From NCBI GenBank assembly GCA_041652575.1, contig JBAZHC010000006.1, positions 1-64,000 on the forward strand: a stretch of DNA of 64,000 bases, in the 5' to 3' direction. Shown one piece after another: positions 1 through 8,118 of the stretch. Under the pieces are notes generated by a model. It was given only the letters and a program-made list of their open reading frames with translations. It ran no database searches and was not told the DNA's origin. The DNA comes from Phycisphaerae bacterium. GTDB lineage: Bacteria > Planctomycetota > Phycisphaerae > Sedimentisphaerales > UBA12454. Both the position numbers and the translations under genes were made by a program. Every line of letters starts with the position of its first letter. Within the stretch, counting starts at the first letter, position 1.

Positions 1-33
1 GATGTCTGTTGGTGTATGCGGCTGTACATTCAT
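1..33 (-). CDS. 5' end of an unidentified gene running off the window
   Basis: An ATG on the minus strand (complement of bases 31-33) is preceded by AAAAAGGA (complement of 42-49) at a good spacing, and the frame stays open to the window edge. Only 11 codons (starting MNVQPHTPTD) are visible, so no function can be given. The ribosome binding site is the main support. Confidence 0.4.
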   Translation of the reverse strand, partial: MNVQPHTPTDI

Positions 34-213
34 GGCAAATTTCCTTTTTAGGACAACTATGCCATAAGTTATACGATAGCGCAAGTCTTATTTTCTGGCG
101 CGCGAAAATTTATTGGAATGCGTATAATACATATTTCCCTCATATAAGCGTCGTTTTTTTATATATAAATTAAATCTTCGTGGCCTTCGTGTACTTCGTG
201 GTGAGACGTGAGC

Positions 214-247
214 GCAAAAAAAAGGGCTGGTTTTAGACCAGCCCTTT
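214..247 (-). terminator. Rho-independent terminator of the PEP-CTERM gene
   Basis: GGGCTGGT (224-231) pairs with ACCAGCCC (237-244). Read on the minus strand the stem is followed by a run of T (complement of the A-run 216-223). It lies just after the stop of the minus-strand gene that ends at 270. Confidence 0.8.
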
Positions 248-269
248 AACATTTAAGCCTTCAAAAGAC

Positions 270-773
270 TTATTTCTTCCTGAGCAGCAATCCGCCGAGG
301 CAAAGCAGGGCAATTGTCGCCGGCTCTGGAATCTGGTGAATAACCAGAGAATCAACCGGCTCGAGGTTTTCATCTGTTAGAACGATGAGTACATCACCAG
401 GTCCTTCGCAATGGAACTGAACAGCGCCGAATACACCCGGTCCACCCTGTGCAGTGCCTGGCAGTCCGAAATCACCATTCCAAGCATCTCCAATGCCCTC
501 AATTAAACCGTAGGGCGTCCAGCCTGGTACTCCGGCTAAGGCCGGAGGAATATAGACTTCACTCAGACCTGTCCAAGAACCAGGGCCTTCCACTAGAATA
601 ACCATAGTGTTAGCATTCATTTGGATGTCCTGATAGACACCGATCCAAGCAAAATCGCTTGGCGCCATTGTAATCTCAGCACCAGCTTCTAAGCCGTTGA
701 CCACCAACGACAGTTGTGCGCCTGCCAACGGGGCAAGACACAGAACCAATAAAACAACTAACAACTTCTTCAT
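270..773 (-). CDS. PEP-CTERM sorting-signal exported protein
   Basis: A 167-residue secreted protein. A Sec signal peptide covers about residues 1-19 (MKK, then a hydrophobic run ending in AGA). The last 20 residues contain PEP, a hydrophobic segment and RKK, the tripartite PEP-CTERM signal recognised by exosortase-type systems. The middle (about 20-145) is a small beta-rich domain I do not recognise. The start is fixed by a perfect AAGGAGGT seven bases before the ATG. No exosortase gene is in this window, so sorting must depend on one elsewhere. A terminator follows and a second surface-protein gene lies upstream on the same strand. The surface or extracellular location is inferred from the signals; the function is unknown. 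Confidence 0.85.
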   Translation of the reverse strand: MKKLLVVLLVLCLAPLAGAQLSLVVNGLEAGAEITMAPSDFAWIGVYQDIQMNANTMVILVEGPGSWTGLSEVYIPPALAGVPGWTPYGLIEGIGDAWNGDFGLPGTAQGGPGVFGAVQFHCEGPGDVLIVLTDENLEPVDSLVIHQIPEPATIALLCLGGLLLRKK

Positions 774-854
774 CTTAATACCTCCTTAAAAAATTAACAT
801 TCGAACGTTAAACATTTAATTTCCTATAATTAACATTCATTTTACATTTAACAA

Positions 855-2075
855 TTAGGGAACCATGTTTCCCGGTACACAATTAGCTGGCGTGCCCGTA
901 CCTTTTGGCGACTCTTTAACCTGCCAATAACTAATCAGGATATTGAGGTCTGTCTGAGACACCCTGTAATAACCCGTAATCGTATTTCCAGCCTTGACAT
1001 GGTCAAAGTCAGCGCAGCCCTGAACTCCGGTGAGACCCGGACCCTTTGGAGAATTCTTAACCTGCCATGCAGAAATAAGAACATTCAAGTCCGTCTGAGA
1101 TACATAATAATACCCAGTAATCGTGTTACCAGCTTTCAAGCCATCGGCGTCGCCGTGGCACTGTCTTGGATAGCACCAGCAATTTGGTTTGCCTGCGTCA
1201 ACCCATTCGGCATAATTAGCCTGGTTGCCGTAGCACTCGGTCTTAAAGCTCCAGGTTGCACTTGCAGCACTGTCGCCTGCGCCATTAGTTGCCACTACAT
1301 TCCAATAATAGGTTGTATTCGCTACCATCGTGCCGGTATCAAAGGTTACTGTCGGCATAGCAACTGTACCCGCATAAGCCGGCGGGTTAGTGGTACCGAA
1401 ATAAACTTTGTGCGACTCAGCACCACTGCCAGCCGTCCAAACCAGGTCGGTTGTAGTGGTAACTTTTGGATTAGCATTAGTCGGGCTTACATTCGTCGGT
1501 GCGCCTGGCGGGGTTTGTAACACCAGTATGTCGTTAACTTCGCCCTGTGAACCGTCTTCAAAAACGAGTCCGCCACGATAAGTATCTTCATCAGCCATTG
1601 CGATCTCTGTGGCAGTGCCCGGAGTAAAATTCAGGCTGCACAGTGTGTCGCCTTCCGCCGGAGCATTTACCTCGCCGACGTACAGCGAACCGAACTCAAG
1701 CACGATAGTGTCTGTTGTAAAGCCAACACCTGCACCTGGATCGCCGTTAACTGCCTGCGGCGTACCATAACCGTCTACTAAGCCGGTAGTGGTGTTGATG
1801 TCTATTGTTGCCGGATAGATACCATAGCCCTTATGATTTGGCTGGTTACTTTCGCCAACCAAATAACTGCCGCTTACAAAACTGTCGAATGTACCGCCAG
1901 TAATTGTAAGTTCGAGAGCAAACGCTCTTGGACGTGTAGCTGTTGTCGTACCCGCGCCGCTGTATTTGACATCGACAACATTTGAAGTGCCTTGTCTTTC
2001 GAGATAGACATCCAAAACACCAAATGCCTGCGAAGCACATAAAGCAATCGCTAAAACTAAAATCAGCTTCTTCAT
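855..2075 (-). CDS. Secreted protein with Fn3-like domain and two variant dockerin repeats
   Basis: A 406-residue exported protein. It has a signal peptide (about 1-19), then a beta-rich domain of cohesin-like character (about 20-185), a fibronectin type III-like domain (about 190-280) and a cysteine-containing C-terminal module (about 285-400). That module has two near-identical copies of a dockerin-like half: GNTITGYY, one variable residue, then VSQTDLN, followed by a WQVK.SPKG tail. The start has GAGAGGTAAG upstream. Dockerin modules normally bind cohesins; in planctomycetes they occur on many exoproteins, probably as surface-assembly modules. A long leader (about 270 nt) separates it from the best promoter match. 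Confidence 0.8.
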   Translation of the reverse strand: MKKLILVLAIALCASQAFGVLDVYLERQGTSNVVDVKYSGAGTTTATRPRAFALELTITGGTFDSFVSGSYLVGESNQPNHKGYGIYPATIDINTTTGLVDGYGTPQAVNGDPGAGVGFTTDTIVLEFGSLYVGEVNAPAEGDTLCSLNFTPGTATEIAMADEDTYRGGLVFEDGSQGEVNDILVLQTPPGAPTNVSPTNANPKVTTTTDLVWTAGSGAESHKVYFGTTNPPAYAGTVAMPTVTFDTGTMVANTTYYWNVVATNGAGDSAASATWSFKTECYGNQANYAEWVDAGKPNCWCYPRQCHGDADGLKAGNTITGYYYVSQTDLNVLISAWQVKNSPKGPGLTGVQGCADFDHVKAGNTITGYYRVSQTDLNILISYWQVKESPKGTGTPANCVPGNMVP

Positions 2076-2352
2076 TTCACTTACCTCTCAAAAAATTATT
2101 CTCTTTTTTTCTTACGTCCCGCTGAACCCCTCGTCCAGCGCGGTTTTGATTTCTTTATTCCTTCCGTTCACCACCCTTTTGCCTGAAAGAAACCGAACAA
2201 GCAAAAAAACTCAATCAACAAATCAGACATGGAAGGCACGTCTGATCCTGAGCTCTCTCCTTTTCCAACACCTCCTTTCAGCCCGAAGGCAAAAAGCAAA
2301 TATAAAATTTCTTTGGTGCTACACCGTTCGGCACTGGTAATAGCACATCGTT

Positions 2353-2381
2353 ATACTAACACCGGGCAAGTCAAAAATCAA
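2353..2381 (-). promoter_or_regulatory. Putative sigma70 promoter of the dockerin-protein gene
   Basis: On the minus strand TTGATT (complement of 2376-2381) and TAGTAT (complement of 2353-2358) are separated by 17 bases. A transcript from here would carry a leader of about 270 nt before the ATG at 2075. This is a pattern match only. Confidence 0.45.
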
Positions 2382-2727
2382 GGAAAAAATGAAAAAAATC
2401 CACATTTTCAGTATTGAAAACGCTATTAAAGAGCTTAAAGGACCACATATTTTCGGCATATTTCTCCCTCAAATATGTCCTATAAAATAATTTTTGGGGG
2501 AAATTTTTTATTTTAAAAAATAATCTTCATTTTTAATCTTAAAAACCGATATCCTCTTAAAAATAAGCTGAAAAATGTATTTTTATAGGAAGTTGCGATA
2601 AAAAGATAATGGAAATTGACAATATCTTGTTTTTGTTAATTTTAGTCGCCCTGACAGCCGTAAACAGGACATGACAGGTTGGCAATGTGCGATAAAATGA
2701 AAAATTTGGAAAATTATAATAAAAGGT

Positions 2728-2756
2728 TTGACTTCTTTGTCTAAAATTTTTAGTAT
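2728..2756 (+). promoter_or_regulatory. Putative sigma70 promoter of pckG
   Basis: TTGACT (2728-2733) and TAGTAT (2751-2756) are separated by 17 bases, giving a start near 2763. The gene's AAAGGAG (2823-2829) lies 10 bases before the ATG at 2840. Confidence 0.55.
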
Positions 2757-2839
2757 TCGGCGGTTTTTGCGCATATTCAGACAAAAACATTCTAAGGCAA
2801 AACTCAAAATAATTTTTTTTTGAAAGGAGCGGACGAACT

Positions 2840-4729
2840 ATGGCTGTAAAAAACGCCAAACAGTTCCTGCAGGAAAAACTGGACAAAGAAAATTTTTCGA
2901 AATTATCAGCTATCGGAAACGATAAGCTTTATCAGTTTATCGCTGATTCTATAGAATTGACAAAGCCGGCAAAGGTTTTCGTTTCTGCCGATACGCCGGA
3001 AGATGTTGAATATACACGTACCCAGGCCGTAGAGACCGGCGAAGAAAAGCCGCTTAATATAAAGGGACATACTATCCACTTTGATGGAATGGAAGACCAG
3101 GGCCGGGACAGAGAAGTTACAAAATATCTGGTTCCAAAGGGCCAAACCCTCAGCAAGGCGCTTAACCAAATCGGAAGAGAAGAAGGTCTGACTGAAGTCA
3201 GCGGTTTACTGGCCGGTTCGATGCAGGGCAGAACAATGGCTGTCCGCTTTATGACGCTGGGACCAAATAACTCGGCATTCAGCATTCCCTGCGTCGAATG
3301 CACCGATTCGTTTTACGTTTCTCATAGTATGAATCTGCTGTATCGGCTTGGCTACGAAGAGTTTAAACGGCTTGGAGCAAAGGCAGAATTTTTCGCTACG
3401 CTGCATTCCTGCGGTAAAATGGATGAGCGTATGGTCAGCAGCGAAGGCGACAAGAAACGAATCTATATCGACTACACAACAGATACCGTTTATGCAGTCA
3501 ATACCCAATATGGCGGCAACACAATAGGACTCAAGAAACTTGCGCTGCGATTGACTATCCGCAAAGCCGACCGCGAAGGCTGGCTGGCTGAACATATGTT
3601 CCTTTCCGGGGTTTACGGCAAAGGCGGCAGGAAAACTTATCTGGCCGGTGCGTTCCCGAGCGCCTGCGGCAAAACCTCCACGGCAATGCTGCCGGGCGAG
3701 ACTATTCTCGGCGACGATATCGCATACTTCCGCGCAATCGACGGCAAGTGCAAGGCTGTCAACGCTGAGTTCGGCATCTTCGGGATTATTCAGAATGTTA
3801 CCGAAAAAGACGACCCTGCGATTTGGGATATACTGACAAAGCCGGGCGAAGTAATTTTCTCCAATGTTCTCGTAAAAGACGGAAAACCTTACTGGCTCGG
3901 TATGGGAACGAACATACCGGCTGACGGCGAAAACTATTCAGGCCAATGGCACAAAGGCAAAAAAGACGCAAAAGGGGCCGAAATCGGCTGTGCACACAAA
4001 AACGCACGATACGCGGTAAATCTCAGCGCACTGAAAAATTGCGACCCGGAACTGGACAATCCGAAAGGCGTGGATTTGGCCGGTGTTATGTACGGCGGAC
4101 GTGACCCGAAATCATACGTTCCCTGCCAGCAGGGATTCGACTGGGAACACGGCATTGTCGCTTACGGCGCATCACTGGAAACCGAAACAACTTTCGCAAC
4201 CGTCGGCAAGGAAGGCGTGCCGGAGATTAACCTGATGAGTATTCAGGACTTTGTGGCAATTTCGCTGGGCAAATATGTAAAGAACAATCTCGATTTCGGC
4301 AAAAAGCTCAAAAATCCGCCGCTGGTGTTCGGCGTAAATTATTTCCTCCGTGACAAAGACGGCAAATTCACCAATGGCGTCCGCGATAAACACGTCTGGG
4401 TAAAATGGATGGAACTGCGAGTCCATGGCGAAGCAGGCTGCAGAGTCGCACCAACTGGTTTAATACCCTGCTATGAGGATTTGAAAAAGCTGTTCAAAGA
4501 GGTTCTCAATAAAGACTATACTCAACAGGATTATATAAATCAGTTTACAATCCGCATAAAGGAAAACCTTGCCAAGATAAACAGGGTTGAGAAATACCAT
4601 CGTGAAAACGTGGCCCAGTCGCCTGCCGAGGTGTTTAAGGTTTTGGCAGAGCAGAAAAAACGGCTCGAAGAAGCAGGCAAAAAGTTCGGCGATTTTGTTT
4701 CGCCGTTTGACCTGCCGGAACAGAAATAG
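2840..4729 (+). CDS. pckG: Phosphoenolpyruvate carboxykinase (GTP)
   Basis: This enzyme interconverts oxaloacetate + GTP and phosphoenolpyruvate + CO2 + GDP, linking the TCA pool to gluconeogenesis or, in anaerobes, to CO2 fixation towards fumarate. The 629 residues fit the GTP-dependent family (about 600-640), not the ATP-dependent type. The P-loop FPSACGKTS is near residue 272 and carries the reactive cysteine. It is followed by the metal-binding GDDIAYFR stretch near 294. The C-terminal part has the FGVNYFLRD and HGEAG stretches of the family. It stands alone with its own promoter and a strong terminator downstream, so it is probably monocistronic. Function is confident from family-wide conservation. 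Confidence 0.97.
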   Translation: MAVKNAKQFLQEKLDKENFSKLSAIGNDKLYQFIADSIELTKPAKVFVSADTPEDVEYTRTQAVETGEEKPLNIKGHTIHFDGMEDQGRDREVTKYLVPKGQTLSKALNQIGREEGLTEVSGLLAGSMQGRTMAVRFMTLGPNNSAFSIPCVECTDSFYVSHSMNLLYRLGYEEFKRLGAKAEFFATLHSCGKMDERMVSSEGDKKRIYIDYTTDTVYAVNTQYGGNTIGLKKLALRLTIRKADREGWLAEHMFLSGVYGKGGRKTYLAGAFPSACGKTSTAMLPGETILGDDIAYFRAIDGKCKAVNAEFGIFGIIQNVTEKDDPAIWDILTKPGEVIFSNVLVKDGKPYWLGMGTNIPADGENYSGQWHKGKKDAKGAEIGCAHKNARYAVNLSALKNCDPELDNPKGVDLAGVMYGGRDPKSYVPCQQGFDWEHGIVAYGASLETETTFATVGKEGVPEINLMSIQDFVAISLGKYVKNNLDFGKKLKNPPLVFGVNYFLRDKDGKFTNGVRDKHVWVKWMELRVHGEAGCRVAPTGLIPCYEDLKKLFKEVLNKDYTQQDYINQFTIRIKENLAKINRVEKYHRENVAQSPAEVFKVLAEQKKRLEEAGKKFGDFVSPFDLPEQK

Positions 4730-4783
4730 ACACAGATTAACACAGTGTTTTAGACACGGATTTACACAGATTAACACTGTATA
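4729..4783. repeat. Degenerate ACAGATTAACAC-type dispersed repeat
   Basis: Directly after the pckG stop, ACACAGATTAACAC is followed by ACACGGATTTACACAGATTAACAC-like sequence. These are imperfect copies of a short motif common in intergenic DNA of many anaerobes. Related degenerate repeats occur elsewhere in the window (about 175-208, 39214-39270, 55972-56100, 56365-56470). Confidence 0.55.
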
Positions 4784-4794
4784 AAATCTTAAAA

Positions 4795-4824
4795 CCCCGG
4801 TTAGTATCGCCGGGGTTTTTTATT
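4795..4824 (+). terminator. Rho-independent terminator of pckG
   Basis: CCCCGG (4795-4800), a nine-base loop and CCGGGG (4810-4815) are followed by a T-rich run. Confidence 0.85.
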
Positions 4825-4846
4825 TTATGGCTTGTTGACTTAATAA

Positions 4847-5080
4847 TTAAAAAGTATTAATTATGGTTATGCAGAAGGCTGTGCAAATAAACAAATTGAC
4901 CGCAGTAAGGTCGTTTTATCGAAAAATCATATTGAGGATGATTTTGTTGATGCTCCGCCTGAAGTTTGCGTTGACTTTATTTGGGAGCTTACAAGGGAGA
5001 TTTGGTCGCTTACCGGAAGTAAAGATGCTGAACGAAGATTACAAAGACATATTACAACTCTTCACAGACAACAACGTTAA
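4847..5080 (+). pseudogene. 5'-truncated remnant of a small gene upstream of a nucleotidyltransferase
   Basis: A frame with protein-like composition runs from about 4847 to a TAA at 5078-5080 and has no start codon. It translates through NYGYAEGCANKQ, then PPEVCVDFIWELTREIWS, and ends LHRQQR. It overlaps the start of the following nucleotidyltransferase by 56 bases, an arrangement typical of a translationally coupled pair. The 5' end seems to have been lost, because the pckG terminator and an in-frame stop (4844-4846) lie immediately upstream. The family is not recognised. The coding nature is inferred from the reading frame and the overlap. Confidence 0.5.
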
Positions 5081-5276
5081 ATATCTTGTTGTCGGAGCGT
5101 ATGCGCTTGGCGCTTATGGTTTTCCGCGGGCAACAGGCAGAGAAAAAGATAGTATTGATATTAAAAATCTGCTCGCGTCAAAGAAGAAAATAAGAGATTA
5201 CTCAAGTATACTTTTAAAACATCGGAAAAAAGCCGGGCAAGAAACCCGGCTTTTTCTGATGTGTGCTGATTTATAG
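5025..5276 (+). pseudogene. Truncated nucleotidyltransferase (AbiEii/MNT-like)
   Basis: The start ATG (5025) is preceded by GGAAGTAAAG. The first 38 residues (LNEDYKDILQLF, NVKYLVVGAYAL, GFPRATG) match the N-terminus of the stand-alone nucleotidyltransferase family found in toxin-antitoxin-like pairs. After RATG the expected D-x-D catalytic segment and the rest (about 130 residues) are missing. The frame continues into unrelated sequence and through the terminator hairpin at 5232-5255. This is best read as an internal deletion leaving 5' and junk 3' parts, so it is unlikely to be active. Two other nucleotidyltransferase/HEPN pairs in the window (37.6 and 43.0 kb) show that this gene type is recurrent here. 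Confidence 0.6.
5232..5255. terminator. Bidirectional-looking terminator hairpin
   Basis: GCCGGG (5232-5237) and CCCGGC (5245-5250) are flanked by an A-run on the left and a T-run on the right. The hairpin can therefore stop transcription from the left remnants and from the minus-strand LamG gene that ends at 5283. Confidence 0.75.
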
Positions 5277-5282
5277 GCAGCT

Positions 5283-6767
5283 TTACGGGTTCTGATATAA
5301 ACTAAGTACACCCGCATCCGTCATCGGATAATTGTGCATAGTAACTTCATCAATATATCCCTTGAAATATCTGCTGCTGTATCTGCCTACATAGAGGTAG
5401 CTGTCGCCCCGTTTGAGAGGTTTGGAATATCCGGCGTTGTAAGCTCTCTTTGTGCCGTCTACGTACAGCTTGATTCTCTGGTTGCCGCTGTCAAATCTGT
5501 TGTATACACCGATGATGTGATGCCACTGTCCGTCGAGTACATTAGCAACGTCCGCAGTTACAGAGTCATGGCCGCCGTCAGGATAGTAAATAAAGAAAGA
5601 CAACTGTGTAGAGCTGCCTAAATACAGACGGAAATTGGTTGTGCCGTCCATATTTACAATGGCCTTGCTTGTCTGGGAATCTGTACTCTTGAACCAGGCG
5701 CCAACTGTCAGGTAGTTACCTGTATCGAAATCTGTCGTATCAACAGGAACTCGTACATGATCATTGGTTCCATCAAAGTACAGACAATTGCTGACTACAC
5801 CGCTGCCGCTCCATGTCGGACTGTTTATCAACGAGCCCGGATTGGCATAGCCGGAAACATCGCCTGCGGTCGAACCGGAACCCTCGTCAAACTGCAAATT
5901 CATTACACATTTAGAATAACCGGTAAGGTATCCTTTGGTGGCATAAGACCAGGTGCGTGCATAACGGCAGTTATCATAATAAACAATAGTATCAAGGTCT
6001 GAATAGCCGCGGTAGGTACCTATTTTCCAGACAAAGTTATCGGTTTGGGCCAGTGTTTGGCCGTCCGGCAAATATTGCCAGCCCAGACGCATATTGGTGC
6101 CATTATACTTCTGTTCGAATCCTCCAGTTGCCGGGTTCATCAGGTAGGCCGTAACCTGTCCGTTAAGACCATTTGAAGAATCATTATCAAATGCGACGGC
6201 AAACAGGAAATGATACCATCTGTTTTTTTCCAGCTGGCCGAAATCATAGAGGGTGTTGGTGACCTGCTGGCCCGGCGGACTGTCATATTTACGAATAAGG
6301 AATATATGGTCAGAACCATCAAGACTTAACTGCAGAGCAGGTCCCCATGAATCGCACTGCCACCACTGTGAAAATATCATCCAGTTATCCGGTTCGGTTT
6401 CGGTCGGTACATAAAAGGCTAACGAATAATACCGTATGCCATCATCGATATCCATTCCTGTCAGCATCTTATGTTCGGTACGGTCATTATCCTGACTTGG
6501 AGATTCGGTACACAAAGATTCATAACCGTTAACCCCCATATAAGGAACAGGATTGGTAACATGCACCCAGTCCTGACCGGAGCCCTGCTGTGAATAATAT
6601 GTTGTTAATCCGTCATCGGTGATTTTTCCGTCACCGCCGATACTTGCGCCATAATCGCCATCGATTTCAAACGAATTAGTCCCCGGACCAGCTTCGGCCA
6701 TTACATAACTTGCAGGGCAGATTATCAGGGTTATCATCAGATACCAAATCATACAGTTTTTTTTCAT
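5283..6767 (-). CDS. Secreted LamG-domain protein with polysaccharide-lyase-like N-terminal domain
   Basis: A 494-residue exoprotein. The signal peptide covers about 1-24. The first domain (about 30-275) is beta-rich with the layout of the heparin-lyase-like jelly-roll fold: WMIFSQWWQ, then LQLSLDG, then RWYHFLFAVAFD. The second (about 285-490) is a clear LamG/concanavalin A-like domain with YLTVGAWFK, GQWHHIIGVYN, KLYVDGT and YIDEVTMHN. Such proteins bind or cleave polysaccharides outside the cell. I cannot confirm catalytic residues, so lyase activity is only suggested by fold resemblance. It has a good AAGGAAGG before the ATG, a possible promoter at 6989-7016 and a shared terminator downstream. 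Confidence 0.8.
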   Translation of the reverse strand: MKKNCMIWYLMITLIICPASYVMAEAGPGTNSFEIDGDYGASIGGDGKITDDGLTTYYSQQGSGQDWVHVTNPVPYMGVNGYESLCTESPSQDNDRTEHKMLTGMDIDDGIRYYSLAFYVPTETEPDNWMIFSQWWQCDSWGPALQLSLDGSDHIFLIRKYDSPPGQQVTNTLYDFGQLEKNRWYHFLFAVAFDNDSSNGLNGQVTAYLMNPATGGFEQKYNGTNMRLGWQYLPDGQTLAQTDNFVWKIGTYRGYSDLDTIVYYDNCRYARTWSYATKGYLTGYSKCVMNLQFDEGSGSTAGDVSGYANPGSLINSPTWSGSGVVSNCLYFDGTNDHVRVPVDTTDFDTGNYLTVGAWFKSTDSQTSKAIVNMDGTTNFRLYLGSSTQLSFFIYYPDGGHDSVTADVANVLDGQWHHIIGVYNRFDSGNQRIKLYVDGTKRAYNAGYSKPLKRGDSYLYVGRYSSRYFKGYIDEVTMHNYPMTDAGVLSLYQNP

Positions 6768-7197
6768 ACAGACCTTCCTTTCTGTGGATAGAGTTGCAAA
6801 CTTGCTGTCATCCGGGCAGCATCATTTTAAATGATTTTTGTAACAACTTAACAATATGATCAAAACGGGGTGCCGGCTTTTGCCCGTTTCGACGCAGACA
6901 TTCAATTAAAATAGTTGGTAACAGGAAGGCATGTAAAAGATTTTCTTCTGTTGCAGCTCTGGCCTCAAAACCCTGTTGAATCGTTTCAATATTACCCCAC
7001 GGATTAATCATGTCAACATAATTTTAGATTTTTATAATGCAAAAATCCGGAATTTTTTTTAAGAGTTTAAGCCCTTTGTCAGCAAAATATTAGATTTGAA
7101 TTAATTATGAATGGATATATTTTGTCTGACAGGAGCAAATAAATCCTGTGGTAAAACAGACAGATTCATTTTTGTATTATTTTATCGTCGGGGTTTT
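6768..7197. other. Intergenic region with promoter and stem-loop
   Basis: It holds a minus-strand promoter match for the LamG gene: TTGACA as complement of 7011-7016 and TAATAT as complement of 6989-6994, 16 bases apart. It also holds a nested inverted repeat (7123-7162) downstream of the hydrolase gene. A 67-codon minus frame (6808-7011) overlaps the promoter and has no ribosome binding site, so I do not call it a gene. Confidence 0.5.
7123..7162 (-). terminator. Stem-loop after the hydrolase gene
   Basis: TGTCTG (7123-7128) pairs with CAGACA (7157-7162), and the inner arms ACAGGA (7129-7134) and TCCTGT (7144-7149) also pair. The structure is strong but lacks a clear T-run, so termination is an inference. 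Confidence 0.4.
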
Positions 7198-8118
7198 TTA
7201 TTGCTCCAGATAATCCTTTATTTGTGAAAAAACCATCGCCCGCACTTCTTGGGATTCATTAAACAATTCATGTCCGCAGTTTTCAACTAATTTTATTTGG
7301 GTATTACCGAATTTGGATTGAATAAATTTCAGATTATACTTCCACGCTACGATATTGTCTTTTGTGCCCTGGATAGTCAGAGTCGGACGCGGTGAAGTTT
7401 TTGCATCTGTAATTTTCTCGTCCCATCTAAACACAGCCCCGACCCATTTCAGGGAAATCTTTTTGGCCTGCAGCGGGTCTTCGTATTTTACGAATCTCAA
7501 AAAATCCTTATCGGAAGAAACCCTGCGAAAAACTCTCGGCAAAAAGTCGCAGAAATGCCGGCTTATCGAAAATCCTATTTTCGATAATAACCACCAATCG
7601 CTTCGCTCCAATGGTGCAGCTAAAATTACTTTATCGAAACTATCGTCGCAACCTGCAAGCAAATAATCCACTATTATTGCGGCGCCGGTGCTATGGCCGA
7701 TTATATGGTACGGTCCGTGGAGTTTCGTTTTGATTATCTTTAAGAAATCGTCGAGCGATTCGCTGTATTGTGTGAAATCGTCAATCGCAGTCCGCTCGCC
7801 GCCGGACAGGCCGTGGCCGGGCAAATCGAAAACCGCAACAGCAAAACCCAATTCAACAAGATATTTGATAAGTTTGCTTAACAAGCCGCAATGGCCCAGA
7901 TAGCCATGAAGGATAATCACGGTCGCTTTGTAATCGGCAGGCTGGAAAATGTGGCCACAGAGCATAAACTCACCGCTTTTAAATGTGCCGAGTTGATGTT
8001 TGATTGTTTCATTTGCCAAATCCAAACCATAAAAGCGAAGATATGAATTAACCGCCGGACAATCAGCGGTTTTTTCATTTAATGGTCGTAATTGTTTTTT
8101 AAGTTCGTCAATATTCAT
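7198..8118 (-). CDS. Alpha/beta hydrolase (monoacylglycerol lipase-like)
   Basis: A 306-residue serine hydrolase of the lysophospholipase/monoacylglycerol lipase group. The oxyanion HG is at 71-72, followed by the PGHGLS stretch (100-105) and the nucleophile motif GHSTG (141-145, Ser143). A likely acid is the Asp of GTKDNIV (near 252) and the likely His is in NCGHELF (near 283). It has no signal peptide, so it should act in the cytosol or at the membrane face. It overlaps the upstream FG-GAP membrane protein by four bases (ATGA), implying translational coupling as the last gene of the MarR-headed cluster. The substrate is unknown. Confidence 0.85.
   Translation of the reverse strand: MNIDELKKQLRPLNEKTADCPAVNSYLRFYGLDLANETIKHQLGTFKSGEFMLCGHIFQPADYKATVIILHGYLGHCGLLSKLIKYLVELGFAVAVFDLPGHGLSGGERTAIDDFTQYSESLDDFLKIIKTKLHGPYHIIGHSTGAAIIVDYLLAGCDDSFDKVILAAPLERSDWWLLSKIGFSISRHFCDFLPRVFRRVSSDKDFLRFVKYEDPLQAKKISLKWVGAVFRWDEKITDAKTSPRPTLTIQGTKDNIVAWKYNLKFIQSKFGNTQIKLVENCGHELFNESQEVRAMVFSQIKDYLEQ

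Larger units (their letters stand above)
2076..2839. other. Intergenic leader/promoter region between divergent genes
   Basis: There is no convincing gene here. The left part is the long leader of the minus-strand dockerin gene, including a hairpin with arms GTGCTA (2316-2321) and TAGCAC (2341-2346). The middle (2440-2620) is very AT-rich. The right part carries the pckG promoter. Short open frames on both strands (for example 2146-2417 plus, 2557-2886 minus) lack ribosome binding sites and protein-like composition. Confidence 0.6.

Noticed and set aside
999..1520. Plus-strand frame of 173 codons
   Set aside because: It is antisense to the dockerin-protein gene, which has signal peptide, domains and a ribosome binding site; the frame is a shadow.
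2146..2417. Two overlapping plus-strand frames in the intergenic region
   Set aside because: No ribosome binding site and low-complexity composition; the region is better explained as leader of the minus-strand gene.
5025..5276. Taking the truncated nucleotidyltransferase as a functional short protein
   Set aside because: The catalytic D-x-D segment is absent and the frame ends in a terminator hairpin.
6105..6130. TTCGAATCC resembling a tRNA T-loop
   Set aside because: No acceptor, D or anticodon arms around it, and it lies within the LamG coding sequence.
6808..7011. 67-codon minus-strand frame upstream of the LamG gene
   Set aside because: It begins inside a promoter match, has no ribosome binding site, and shows no recognisable motif; more likely leader sequence.
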